Virus record (IMG/VR): IMGVR_UViG_3300027976_000232
Coordinates: 1 to 23,202 of that record
Reading direction: 5' to 3' (one strand)
Length of the DNA: 23,202 nucleotides
DNA from: a virus
Shown here: piece after piece, positions 15,686 through 23,190 of the stretch
Numbering within the stretch: position 1 is the stretch's first letter
How the letters are laid out: each line of letters begins with the position of its first letter
The notes under the pieces: model-generated
What the model was told of the DNA's origin: nothing
The model's database searches: none
Seen by the model: the letters and a program-made list of their open reading frames with translations, nothing else
Position numbers and translations under genes: made by a program

Positions 15686-16420
15686 ACTTATAAATTTTCT
15701 TGGGCAACTGATTTAAACAAATATTTGTATCAGCCTTATTCCAGGTCTCAAATAAATGGAGAAAGAATGTACTCTGTTAATGAAGTACAGATTCCGTCCG
15801 TAACTACTATACTTTCAGCTACTAAAGATATGAAGGGGATACAAGCGTGGATTAATAGAGTAGGTAAAGAAGAAGCTGCTAAAATTGTTAAAAAGGCTTC
15901 CGATAGAGGCTCAGAAATGCATGCTTTGATAGAACAACGACTATTAGGCTCAGAAACATCACTTAGCTCTCCAGATAGCTCTGAGGCGGCTAGAATGGCA
16001 AAAACTGTCATCACTAACATGAGTGGCTTAAATACCGTTTACGGAAGTGAAATTTCTCTTAATTACAAAACGTTATGGGCAGGAACCACAGATTTAGTTT
16101 GTTTGTACGAAAACCAACTAACCATTGGCGATTTTAAACAAGCAAATAGAATGAAAGAAGAAAAATGGATTGATGATTATTTTTGTCAGTTAGTTGCCTA
16201 CTCTATGGCCCACACAGAAAATTATGGATTAATAGAACAGGGTAAAATATTTATGGTAACTCCAAAATTAGAATATAAAGAATTTGAATTAAATAAATTT
16301 AATTATGAAAAATATAAAAAACTATGGATGGGAAAAGTAGAACAATATTATAAAAACAGACCTGCCCTAGAGCCTGTGAAACCAGTGTTACAGGTTAATA
16401 AAAACAATCCTAACTCTTAA
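15677..16420 (+). CDS. PD-(D/E)XK exonuclease (RecB/Cas4-like)
   Basis: 247 aa. Nuclease signatures occur in order: DRGSEMHALIE (76-86, the helix with H82 typical of RecB-type nucleases), GSEISL (123-128, E125), AGTTDLV (135-141, metal-binding D139), TIGDFKQA (149-156, D152 and K154) and QLVAYSMAH (171-179, the QxxxY motif). These make a complete PD-(D/E)XK active site. In phages such enzymes resect or degrade DNA, and often partner an annealing protein. The 269-aa protein downstream of the divergent promoter is a possible partner. The start has no Shine-Dalgarno sequence and lies in a hairpin loop. Its stop shares the TTAA tetramer at 16417-16420 with the convergent SNF2 gene. Confidence 0.88.
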   Translation: MGDTYKFSWATDLNKYLYQPYSRSQINGERMYSVNEVQIPSVTTILSATKDMKGIQAWINRVGKEEAAKIVKKASDRGSEMHALIEQRLLGSETSLSSPDSSEAARMAKTVITNMSGLNTVYGSEISLNYKTLWAGTTDLVCLYENQLTIGDFKQANRMKEEKWIDDYFCQLVAYSMAHTENYGLIEQGKIFMVTPKLEYKEFELNKFNYEKYKKLWMGKVEQYYKNRPALEPVKPVLQVNKNNPNS

Positions 16421-17859
16421 AGCCATTCACGAGCTTTTTCCCCTAAAATTTTAGCAGAGAGTTTAATTTTATCCTTGAGTATACTTATTACTTTTTCATC
16501 AATAGTGTCCTTACATATTAAGTCTATATAAGTACATTTATTGGTTTGTGAAATTCTGTGAATACGTGCTTCTGATTGTTCTCTTTGCTCATATGAATAA
16601 TTATTATTAAAGTAAATCATAGTATGGGAAGAAGTTAAAGTTAATCCCATTCCACCACTTGCAGTGTTACCTACAAAAAATCTTGTTTTAGGGTTTTTTT
16701 GAAAAGACTCTCTAGCTTCTGTTCTAGACTCATTAGAGTCTCCACCATAAAAAGTTACAGTAGAGTCAGTACCATAAGTAGAACGAAGAGTGTCAGCAAT
16801 TTTACGAATATTATGTGTATAACAAGCCCAAATAATAACTTTTCCTTGTGTTTCATCGAGTGTCTCCAGTAGTAGTTTAATTTTTTCATTGTCATCAAAT
16901 TCTTCTATCTCACCACTATCCTTCATGACAAAACCATTCGCAACTTGATGTAGTCTTAAGATTTCTGTTAGTTTGTTTTGAAAACTTATACTGTCGTCTT
17001 CTAAAATAGCGAGCGCATGCATTTTTAAATCGTCATAAACTTTTTTTTGTTTTTTACCTAACTCACAGAATCTTTGTTGATAAATTTTTTCAGGTAAATC
17101 CAAACACTCCTCCTTGGTTACACGGAAGGAATGTGTTTTAACTTTTTCTTCTAGTTCTTTTAAGTTAGTAAAATATTTTGGAAATTTAACAATTTTTCCA
17201 TTAATAATACTTTCGTGAAATACACAATAACGATTACGAAAGGTGTAGTAAGAACTATGTCCTAAAATACTTTTATCTAAAAATTCTAATTGAGTGTACA
17301 CATCTAAAGGGCTGTTGGTTACGGGAGTACCTGTTAAAATTCTTCTGTATGGAGCCAAATCTTTTAACTTTAAAATGTTTTTGGTCCTATCTGCACCTGG
17401 ATTTTTAATCTTACTGGACTCATCAATAGCCATTAAGCACTTGAATTTATTAAGAAATTCTTTAGCTGTTGCAAAACCATTACCTCTAGATAACGCTTCC
17501 ACATTCATAACAAAGATTTTAAATTTACCATTACGAGTAAATAATCGTTCCTGGGCTAATCTATTTTTAATGGTGGTTGCATTAGACCAACTAATAATGT
17601 CACTTTCCTCTACAAAAGGGTAATGCGTGGGTATCTCATTTTTCACCCATACCGTGTATACCGATTTAGGAGCGATAATTAAAACACCCTCTATCTTGTG
17701 GTTATGATGTAGAATACCTACTGTATCTAGTAAAACTTTAGTTTTACCTGTACCCATTTCCATAAACAAACCATAATAAGGCTTATCAAAAGATTTTTGT
17801 AACGCTTCTTGTTGATGAGCGTAGGGCTGTGTTTTAAAAATATATTTTTTGTATCCCAT
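16417..17859 (-). CDS. SNF2-family (SF2) DNA helicase/translocase
   Basis: 480 aa from the start I prefer. Motif I is MEMGTGKTK, motif II AIDESSKI (a DESS form of DEAH), and motif III LTGTPVTNSP; the second RecA domain has VIIWACYTHN, FVGNTASGGMGLTL and the arginine-finger motif VI REQSEARIHRISQ. This is the compact two-domain SNF2/SWI2 layout seen in phage genomes, an ATP-driven translocase without extra domains. The ORF can be extended nine codons to ATG 17886, but that ATG lies inside the -10 of the divergent promoter (17884-17889), so a transcript from there begins after it; ATG 17859 is therefore chosen. It is the only minus-strand gene in the right half. It may unwind or remodel DNA for replication or recombination. 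Confidence 0.85.
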   Translation of the reverse strand: MGYKKYIFKTQPYAHQQEALQKSFDKPYYGLFMEMGTGKTKVLLDTVGILHHNHKIEGVLIIAPKSVYTVWVKNEIPTHYPFVEESDIISWSNATTIKNRLAQERLFTRNGKFKIFVMNVEALSRGNGFATAKEFLNKFKCLMAIDESSKIKNPGADRTKNILKLKDLAPYRRILTGTPVTNSPLDVYTQLEFLDKSILGHSSYYTFRNRYCVFHESIINGKIVKFPKYFTNLKELEEKVKTHSFRVTKEECLDLPEKIYQQRFCELGKKQKKVYDDLKMHALAILEDDSISFQNKLTEILRLHQVANGFVMKDSGEIEEFDDNEKIKLLLETLDETQGKVIIWACYTHNIRKIADTLRSTYGTDSTVTFYGGDSNESRTEARESFQKNPKTRFFVGNTASGGMGLTLTSSHTMIYFNNNYSYEQREQSEARIHRISQTNKCTYIDLICKDTIDEKVISILKDKIKLSAKILGEKAREWL

Positions 17860-17879
17860 GAAATAATAAAATATTAAGA

Positions 17880-17912
17880 TTGACATATATTACTTAGATC
17901 TATATATGTCAA
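17880..17912. promoter_or_regulatory. Symmetric bidirectional promoter / operator palindrome
   Basis: Arms TTGACATATAT (17880-17890) and ATATATGTCAA (17902-17912) are exact inverse complements around an 11-nt centre. On the plus strand TTGACA (17880-17885), 17 nt, TATATG (17903-17908). On the minus strand the same: TTGACA (17912-17907), 17 nt, TATATG (17889-17884). The -10 of each promoter overlaps the -35 of the other by two bases. It would fire leftward into the SNF2 helicase and rightward into the replication operon, and RNA polymerase could bind only one way at a time. The palindrome could equally be a dimeric repressor site. Confidence 0.7.
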
Positions 17913-17930
17913 CTTAATAAGGAGGCAAAC

Positions 17931-18473
17931 ATGTCTAACATCAATATAGATGGACGCGGTTTGGCCGAATTAAGTAAACTGTGTCAGAAGTTATTATCAA
18001 TCCGAGACGAGATTGGAAATCTTCAAAAGACACTAGATGATAGGATGAAAGATGAAGAACATATGTCTGGTCTTGTAATACCAAATATAATGACCGAGTT
18101 AGGCATCAGATCATTTACACTTGATGACGGTTCCACTGTCAAAGTCCAAAAAAAATATCGACCCCATATTTCAGATGACAATAGGTCAGCTGCGATGGAA
18201 TGGTTGAGAATAAATAATCATGAAGATCTAATTAGAAATGAAATTAGTATTCCATTCACCAAGGGTGAGGACGCTAAAGCAATAGCTTTAGAAAAACTAA
18301 TTCGTGGAAATGAAGAACTTCATGACATCGTGTTGAACAAAAAAGAAAATGTTCACTGGAAGACTCTTTCAGCGTTCTGTAAAGAACAAGTTGAAAAAGG
18401 AATAAACTTCCCTGAACATTTATTTGGATTGTTTATTCAGGATGAAACTCAAATAAAAGGAGAAAAAAAATGA
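17931..18473 (+). CDS. Conserved-type phage protein at head of replication operon, unknown function
   Basis: 180 aa. Residues about 12-48 form an amphipathic helix (LAELSKLCQKLLSIRDEIGN) likely to coil. Next come LVIPNIMTELGIRSFTLDDG and STVKVQKKYRPHI, a beta-rich 'IP..M.E.GI...TL.DG..V.V...Y' pattern, then an acidic helical part. The C-terminus has VHWKTLSAFCKEQVEKG and NFPEHLFGLFI. I recognise the pattern as recurring at this position beside ssDNA-binding and recombination genes in marine phages (from memory) but know no function. AAGGAGG at 17919-17925, five bases before ATG, is the strongest ribosome-binding site seen, and the gene is first after the symmetric promoter, so it should be an abundant early product. 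ATGA overlap with the next gene. Confidence 0.65.
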   Translation: MSNINIDGRGLAELSKLCQKLLSIRDEIGNLQKTLDDRMKDEEHMSGLVIPNIMTELGIRSFTLDDGSTVKVQKKYRPHISDDNRSAAMEWLRINNHEDLIRNEISIPFTKGEDAKAIALEKLIRGNEELHDIVLNKKENVHWKTLSAFCKEQVEKGINFPEHLFGLFIQDETQIKGEKK

Positions 18474-19279
18474 GTAAAACACCAACAGTAAAAACAACAA
18501 ACGAATTATCTTTATCGAGTGCCGATCTTGATAAACTAATGGTAAATTCGTTTGATAACATTGACAGCAATGCTGTCTCGATGCCATATTTTAAATTGGT
18601 GTCTAAACAATCCGACATACTTGAACCAGGAAGTGCTAACTACGTAGAAAAAGCAAAACCTGGAATGCTTTTCAATACCGCTATAAGAGAGGTGTATGAA
18701 AACATTAAAGTAATCCCAAGTTTCTTTTACTTGGCAGATGTAGAGTGGTCTGAAAGAGGAGAAGGTTCTAATAGACCTGTTTCTATCCATGACATATCCG
18801 CAAACGTTCTTAAGAATACACAGAAGGACGATAAAGGAAAAGACCGTTTGGAAAATGGTAATTACATTGAAAGAACTGCACATCATTTCGTAGTTCGTTT
18901 AGATGATAATAATAATGTTTTGGACAGTGGACTTATTCTAATGTCTAGAACCCAAATGAAGAAGTCGCAACGATGGAACACCATGCAATTATCTCAATTT
19001 CAAGATATAGAGGGTGTCCGTAAGCAACTTCCGAATCATGCACAAATTTATACCCTTGGCTCGACTTTAGAAAAAAACTCTAAAGGTACTTGGTACGGCT
19101 GGGTTATAAACTTCACTGGAGTTGCTCCTATGACTGCAATTAACAGATCTGTAGAGTTTAGATTATCTGTTTCGCAGAACAAAGGTGTGAACTACGCTGA
19201 TGAGAAAACGGTTGATAAAAAGGAAATCCCTAGTGTAACAACTAAGGGTTTGCAAGGTACTGAAGCTACTCCTTTTTAA
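18470..19279 (+). CDS. Candidate phage ssDNA-binding protein
   Basis: 269 aa. The N-terminus is flexible, followed by a beta-rich core starting VSMPYFKLVSKQSDILEPG, with KPGMLFNTAIREVYENIKVI and a W-containing GTWYGWVINFTGVAPM late region. The 'P.fkl.q..S.....G...fv..akpGm.fn........' pattern recurs in phage replication modules, often annotated as ssDNA-binding or recombination mediator-like (from memory). The last residues, GLQGTEATPF, end in -PF as bacterial SSB tails do, but are weakly acidic. AGGAG at 18458-18462 lies seven bases before the ATG. Its place between the 180-aa gene and the primase supports DNA handling; ssDNA binding itself is inferred. Confidence 0.55.
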   Translation: MSKTPTVKTTNELSLSSADLDKLMVNSFDNIDSNAVSMPYFKLVSKQSDILEPGSANYVEKAKPGMLFNTAIREVYENIKVIPSFFYLADVEWSERGEGSNRPVSIHDISANVLKNTQKDDKGKDRLENGNYIERTAHHFVVRLDDNNNVLDSGLILMSRTQMKKSQRWNTMQLSQFQDIEGVRKQLPNHAQIYTLGSTLEKNSKGTWYGWVINFTGVAPMTAINRSVEFRLSVSQNKGVNYADEKTVDKKEIPSVTTKGLQGTEATPF

Positions 19280-20820
19280 TGACTGCTACTCGATTCTTAG
19301 ATCTGTTTGATTGCCAACGAGAGAACTATTACACCTTTGAACTTCAAGGACAGAGGGACCGTGATGGTAAAGCCGAAGGTAAATACACTCGGATCCGAGA
19401 ATCAGTGACTGATGAGGTCATTGAAAAACATTTCAGTGGAGAAATCAGCATTGGTCTTATTCCTACTCGTAGGGATAAGACCTGTTCCTGGGGTTGCATT
19501 GATGTAGATAATATTATTTATAACAAAGACCCCAGGCCCCTCATTAAAAAAGTAAGAGATAATAAATATCCCTTAATGCCTTACCGATCTAAAACAGGAG
19601 GCTTACATTTAGTGTTACATATTAAAGGTTCTGTTCTTGCAGCAGACATGCGAGCAAAAATTCATGAACTTGCAGCAGATTTAGGATGCGGAGGAGAAGG
19701 AGCAGATAAGTTTCCAGCCGAAGATGAAATTAAATGGGATCCACAAAAAAATGAATACAGGACAGGTAAGTGTTTAAATATTCCCTATCAAAACTGTGCT
19801 AATAAATTTTTCACTCGCTACGGAGTGAATGATAATAATGAATCATTGTCATTAGAAGAATTATTTGAGTTCGTAGAGCCCTTACGAATAACTCCAGAGC
19901 AATTTAATAAAATAACTGTGGCGAAGCCACGTAATGAAGATAATGATATGTGGAATCAATATCCGCCTTGCGTGCAAAGTTTTATTAAAGAAGGCGTTGG
20001 AGAAGGTCAAAGAAACAATGCAATGTTTAATATTGCGGTGATGGAGCATTTAAAAAATCCTAAAACTTTAAGACAAGAAGTATATTCGAAGAATAAAGAA
20101 ATATGTAAACCACCTATTGATAGAGATTCGGAGTTAGAGGAGATTATTAATGGGATTAAAGACCAAAATTATTTCTATCAGTGCGAAACCCCGATTGCTA
20201 AAAAGTATTGTAATAAAGAATTATGTAGACAAAGAAAATTTGGTATTGGGCCTGAACAATATCAACCAAGTGTAGAGAGTTTTGAAAAGTTGGACACAGA
20301 TCCTCCTATTTATTATTTAACTATGGAAGGAAAGCAAATCACTTTAACAGGAGTAGACATTACCCAACAACAATTATTTGCTAGGTCCTTATTTGACCAA
20401 GCGGATACCGTTTGGGATACGTTAAAGCCTAAAGATTTTAAACTATTTTTACGTAAATTAAAAGACGTGCAAATCGTTATTGAAGATGCAACCGATTCTA
20501 AGGTAGCTGAATATGAGTACTATATTAGAAAATTTATTCAAGATGAAGAACCTGGGGATGATATATCTCAGATTGAAGCAGGATATATATTTATAGAAGA
20601 AGACAGTGTGTACTTTAAGTTAGAAACCTTCATGGAATTTATGGTTAAAAATAGACAAAATAAAAAAAGAAATGAATTAATTCATTATTTAAGAAATGGC
20701 GGGGCAAAAAATGTGATTAAGAATAAATCCCGTATGTGGAAAGTAAACAAACCAACTAAGATCGAAATTAAAAATCGCTCTGTGACCTTTAAGAAAAACG
20801 ATGAGTCCATTCCGTTTTAA
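19279..20820 (+). CDS. Archaeo-eukaryotic-type primase (AEP, TOTE/PriCT-like) with four-cysteine cluster
   Basis: 513 aa. The catalytic AEP core reads CSWGCIDVDNI (69-79, acidic metal pair D75/D77), then YRSKTGGLHLVLHI (102-115, the sGGxH motif with H110) and CLNIPY (165-170, the strand with the third active-site region). This matches TOTE conflict-system and phage/mobile-element AEP primases. Residues 230-330 resemble a PriCT/PriL-like domain: PPC (C232), GEGQRNNAMFNIAV (243-256) and CETPIAKKYCNKELCRQR (303-320) with C303, C312, C317. Four cysteines could bind zinc or a 4Fe-4S cluster. The protein ends NDESIPF, like the tip of bacterial SSB. TAATG joins it to the preceding gene and its 3' end overlaps the helicase start by 20 nt. 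It should make primers for phage DNA replication. Confidence 0.85.
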   Translation: MTATRFLDLFDCQRENYYTFELQGQRDRDGKAEGKYTRIRESVTDEVIEKHFSGEISIGLIPTRRDKTCSWGCIDVDNIIYNKDPRPLIKKVRDNKYPLMPYRSKTGGLHLVLHIKGSVLAADMRAKIHELAADLGCGGEGADKFPAEDEIKWDPQKNEYRTGKCLNIPYQNCANKFFTRYGVNDNNESLSLEELFEFVEPLRITPEQFNKITVAKPRNEDNDMWNQYPPCVQSFIKEGVGEGQRNNAMFNIAVMEHLKNPKTLRQEVYSKNKEICKPPIDRDSELEEIINGIKDQNYFYQCETPIAKKYCNKELCRQRKFGIGPEQYQPSVESFEKLDTDPPIYYLTMEGKQITLTGVDITQQQLFARSLFDQADTVWDTLKPKDFKLFLRKLKDVQIVIEDATDSKVAEYEYYIRKFIQDEEPGDDISQIEAGYIFIEEDSVYFKLETFMEFMVKNRQNKKRNELIHYLRNGGAKNVIKNKSRMWKVNKPTKIEIKNRSVTFKKNDESIPF

Positions 20821-22384
20821 AACAATAAAACTATTCGGGCCTCCAGGGACAGGTAAAACAACTACCTTATTAAATAGAATAGAAAAATATATAGGACGAG
20901 GAGTTTCTCCCCATAAAATTGCTTATTTTTCTTTTACTAAAAAAGCAATCAATGAAGGTATAGAACGAGCTAGAAGTAAGTTCCCTAATTTACAAGATCA
21001 AGATTTACATAACTTTAGAACCATTCATAGTTTTTGCAGGCAGCAGTTTTCCACCATTCCAGTACTAGATGAAGACGTAGATATAAAAGAATTTAATACC
21101 TCTATGGGAATCATATCTTTAGACTTTGATGATACTTACGATGGACACAGGGTTAGGAAAAATTGGGCCTTGCGTATTTATGATAAAGCTAGAAACATGA
21201 TGGAGGATCCTATTAGTGTTTACCGTAGGGAGAAAGTTAAAAGGATAGGGTACGATAAGTTTGTTAACATTATACGTTTGTATGAAGAGTTTAAGGCAAG
21301 ACACCGAGTAGATTTCACAGATATGTTAAAACAATTTATTGAAGAAGGCGTAGCCCCGTCTTTTGATTTAATGATTATAGACGAAGCCCAGGACTTAACT
21401 CCGCTACAATGGAAATTTGTCTACAAGTTGGGAGAGAAGGCAAAAAGAATCTACTTAGCAGGAGACGATGACCAGGCCATCTATGAATGGAATGGTGCGG
21501 ACGTTAAATCATTTCAAAACTTTCCAGGGAAAGACGTGGTTTTAAAATACTCCCACAGGTTAAATAAAGATATTTTTACTTTTTGCAAATTGTTACAAAA
21601 CAAGATTAGAAATAAAAAAGAAAAAGAATTTGTACCTTTTAATAAAAATAAGGGGAACATTTTAATGTTTAAAAATTTTTCAGAATTACCCTTTAGTTTA
21701 TTTACAGGGAAATGGTTTTTACTCGCCAGGGTAAGGGATGCAGTTAAAGTTTTAGAAGGAGAAGCCAGAAAACAGGGTTTGTATTTCCAAAATCAAAAAG
21801 GGAAAAAATCTTTTGATATTAATCAATGGAACGCTGTTCGTTACTGGGAAGATTTAATGGGGGGAGGAACTCTTACTAAAGATAAAGTGGAAATTATGTA
21901 TAATTTTATTGAAGAAATTACGCACGGCTATAGAAAAATAGAATCTAAAGCGTGGTTAGATATAGATCCAGCTTATGAGATGACTTTTGAAACATTACAG
22001 GTAGTGGGAGGTCTATCCACGAAGAAGAAAAAAGAACCTTGGTGGGATGCGTTAAACCGTAAGTTTAATGATAGACAGAAAAGGTATTTTCTACAAGTTC
22101 AAAAGATGGGTATTGATTTGACTACTAAAGCAAACATCATTATAGATACTATTCATCAAGTTAAAGGAGGGGAAGCTGAAAACGTGGTTTTATTTGCACA
22201 AACTAACTATCCAACTAATTTTGACGAAAAAATAACCGATGATAAATCCAATGAGCTTAGAGTGTGGTATACAGGAGCTTCTCGGTCTAAGAAGAATTTA
22301 TTTTTGTTAGGAACCACCCATAGATATTCTTTTCCATTAGCTAGAATTTATAACAGTTACCTGGAGGCTGCAGATGCCCTGTAA
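20801..22384 (+). CDS. UvrD/Rep-like SF1 DNA helicase
   Basis: 527 aa. Motifs in order: GPPGTGKT (13-20, Walker A), YFSFTKKA (42-49, motif Ia), IDEAQD (193-198, motif II), GDDDQAIYEWNGAD (221-234, motif III), YSHR (motif IV), TIHQVKGGEAENVVLF (motif V) and VWYTGASRSKKNLFL (motif VI with the arginine finger). Size fits a minimal SF1A helicase. Only nine residues precede the first beta strand, so the start at 20801 is required although it overlaps the primase gene by 20 nt. It probably works with the primase in replication restart or fork unwinding. The last 11 nt overlap the HNH gene. Confidence 0.9.
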   Translation: MSPFRFKTIKLFGPPGTGKTTTLLNRIEKYIGRGVSPHKIAYFSFTKKAINEGIERARSKFPNLQDQDLHNFRTIHSFCRQQFSTIPVLDEDVDIKEFNTSMGIISLDFDDTYDGHRVRKNWALRIYDKARNMMEDPISVYRREKVKRIGYDKFVNIIRLYEEFKARHRVDFTDMLKQFIEEGVAPSFDLMIIDEAQDLTPLQWKFVYKLGEKAKRIYLAGDDDQAIYEWNGADVKSFQNFPGKDVVLKYSHRLNKDIFTFCKLLQNKIRNKKEKEFVPFNKNKGNILMFKNFSELPFSLFTGKWFLLARVRDAVKVLEGEARKQGLYFQNQKGKKSFDINQWNAVRYWEDLMGGGTLTKDKVEIMYNFIEEITHGYRKIESKAWLDIDPAYEMTFETLQVVGGLSTKKKKEPWWDALNRKFNDRQKRYFLQVQKMGIDLTTKANIIIDTIHQVKGGEAENVVLFAQTNYPTNFDEKITDDKSNELRVWYTGASRSKKNLFLLGTTHRYSFPLARIYNSYLEAADAL

Positions 22385-22829
22385 ATTAAAATCAAAAAAA
22401 ATTAAAGTAAATCAAAGGTATTTTTCTACAGAAAGAGGATACTTCACTGAGTTATTTAATTCGTTACGACAACGTTGCGGTAAAACTAAATATAAACGTA
22501 TAGGAAGAAAAATACATGTACTGGAAATTGAAGACAGACATAGTTTAATTGAGCTATGGCACAAGCAGTGTCAAGCTTTAGGGGGCCCTTATTGTATTTT
22601 TACAGGGGAAGAAATGACTATGAAAAAGAACAGAGGAGAAGGACGGAATAATGGCACAACTCCAACTAATGTTTCAGTAGACAGATTAGACGCATCCAGA
22701 CCATATTCAGAAGCTAATATTGTTTTTTGTACCTGGGAGTTTAATAAAAGAAAAGGAGCAATCACCATAGATGATTGTTATAAAATATTAGATATACATG
22801 AAAGGAGAAGATATGGTAGCAGCATCTAA
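22374..22829 (+). CDS. HNH-type homing-like endonuclease
   Basis: 151 aa. The N-terminal 50 residues are strongly basic (CKLKSKKIKVNQRYFSTERG, KRIGRKIHVL), suitable for DNA binding. The nuclease part reads CIFTGEEM (74-81), then NVSVDRLDASRPYSEANIVF (99-118) and WEFNKRKG (121-128): the beta-beta-alpha HNH pattern with C74, N99, D103, R104 and N115/N124. The canonical first His position appears replaced, as in the 'SIDRID' subgroup of phage HNH proteins. GGAGG at 22363-22367 lies six bases before the ATG, inside the helicase gene. It may be a free-standing homing nuclease or a replication-linked nicking enzyme. Confidence 0.75.
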   Translation: MPCKLKSKKIKVNQRYFSTERGYFTELFNSLRQRCGKTKYKRIGRKIHVLEIEDRHSLIELWHKQCQALGGPYCIFTGEEMTMKKNRGEGRNNGTTPTNVSVDRLDASRPYSEANIVFCTWEFNKRKGAITIDDCYKILDIHERRRYGSSI

Positions 22830-22857
22830 TTTACAAAGAAAGGGTTATTCATTATGA
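22813..22857 (+). CDS. Tiny 14-residue leader ORF coupled to DUF3310 gene
   Basis: ATG 22813 opens MVAASNLQRKGYSL and stops at TGA 22855-22857, overlapping ATG 22854 of the DUF3310 gene as ATGA. A strong Shine-Dalgarno sequence, AGGAG (22803-22807), lies five bases before its start, while the DUF3310 ATG has only a weak AAAGGG at 12 bases. The two may thus be coupled, with the small ORF loading ribosomes. It overlaps the end of the HNH gene in another frame. Its product probably has no role of its own, though that is unknown. Confidence 0.4.
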   Translation: MVAASNLQRKGYSL

Positions 22858-23093
22858 CGACTAAAGAAGACATAGAAAGATTGTTTCCAACATCGAGACA
22901 AGAAGGAGGGGATCATTATAAAAAACATGCAATACAGCCTTACACCTTTATAACGAAAAACAATTTGTCATTTTTTCAAGGTAATGTTATTAAATATGTA
23001 ATACGTTACAAAAATAAAAACGGTATTGAAGATATTAGAAAAATTATTCATTACTGCGAACTTGAAATAGAAAGTTTAAAAAATGAAAAATAA
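22854..23093 (+). CDS. DUF3310 (SaV-like nucleotide kinase-associated) protein
   Basis: 79 aa. The whole chain is the DUF3310/SaV-like domain: GGDHYKKHAIQPYTFI (18-33), LSFFQGNVIKYVIRYKNKNG (38-57) and EDIRKIIHYCELEIESL. The GGDHY and GN-x-x-KY-x-x-RYK motifs are diagnostic. The fold is small and helical, and the gene is common in phage early modules, often beside nucleotide metabolism genes and sometimes annotated nucleotide kinase, but its reaction is not established to my knowledge. The start overlaps the stop of the tiny leader ORF, and its end overlaps the 35-aa ORF by 11 nt. Confidence 0.88.
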   Translation: MTTKEDIERLFPTSRQEGGDHYKKHAIQPYTFITKNNLSFFQGNVIKYVIRYKNKNGIEDIRKIIHYCELEIESLKNEK

Positions 23094-23190
23094 AGAAATA
23101 GTTGGGTATTATTGGGATGGTAAAAATCAATACATAATTTATAAGGATGATAATGGCTATACAGAAATGGTATTGGAATCAAATAAGTAG
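23083..23190 (+). CDS. Small 35-residue ORF, hypothetical
   Basis: ATG 23083 gives MKNKEIVGYYWDGKNQYIIY plus DDNGYTEMVLESNK-like acidic end, stopping at TAG 23188-23190. It overlaps the DUF3310 gene by 11 nt. It has no clear Shine-Dalgarno sequence; coupling to the preceding gene is possible. Aromatic and charged content suggests a small soluble beta-type peptide. Coding status is uncertain because of the short length. Confidence 0.4.
   Translation: MKNKEIVGYYWDGKNQYIIYKDDNGYTEMVLESNK

Noticed and set aside
17294-17623. Plus-strand ORF inside the SNF2 gene
   Set aside because: Antisense to conserved helicase motifs; no ribosome-binding site.
17860-17886. Upstream ATG giving nine extra residues on the SNF2 helicase
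   Set aside because: This ATG falls in the -10 of the divergent promoter, so the main transcript would begin after it, and the nine residues are low-complexity.
18536-18886. Minus-strand ORF in the candidate SSB gene
   Set aside because: Antisense shadow, Cys/Phe-rich composition untypical of the neighbours.
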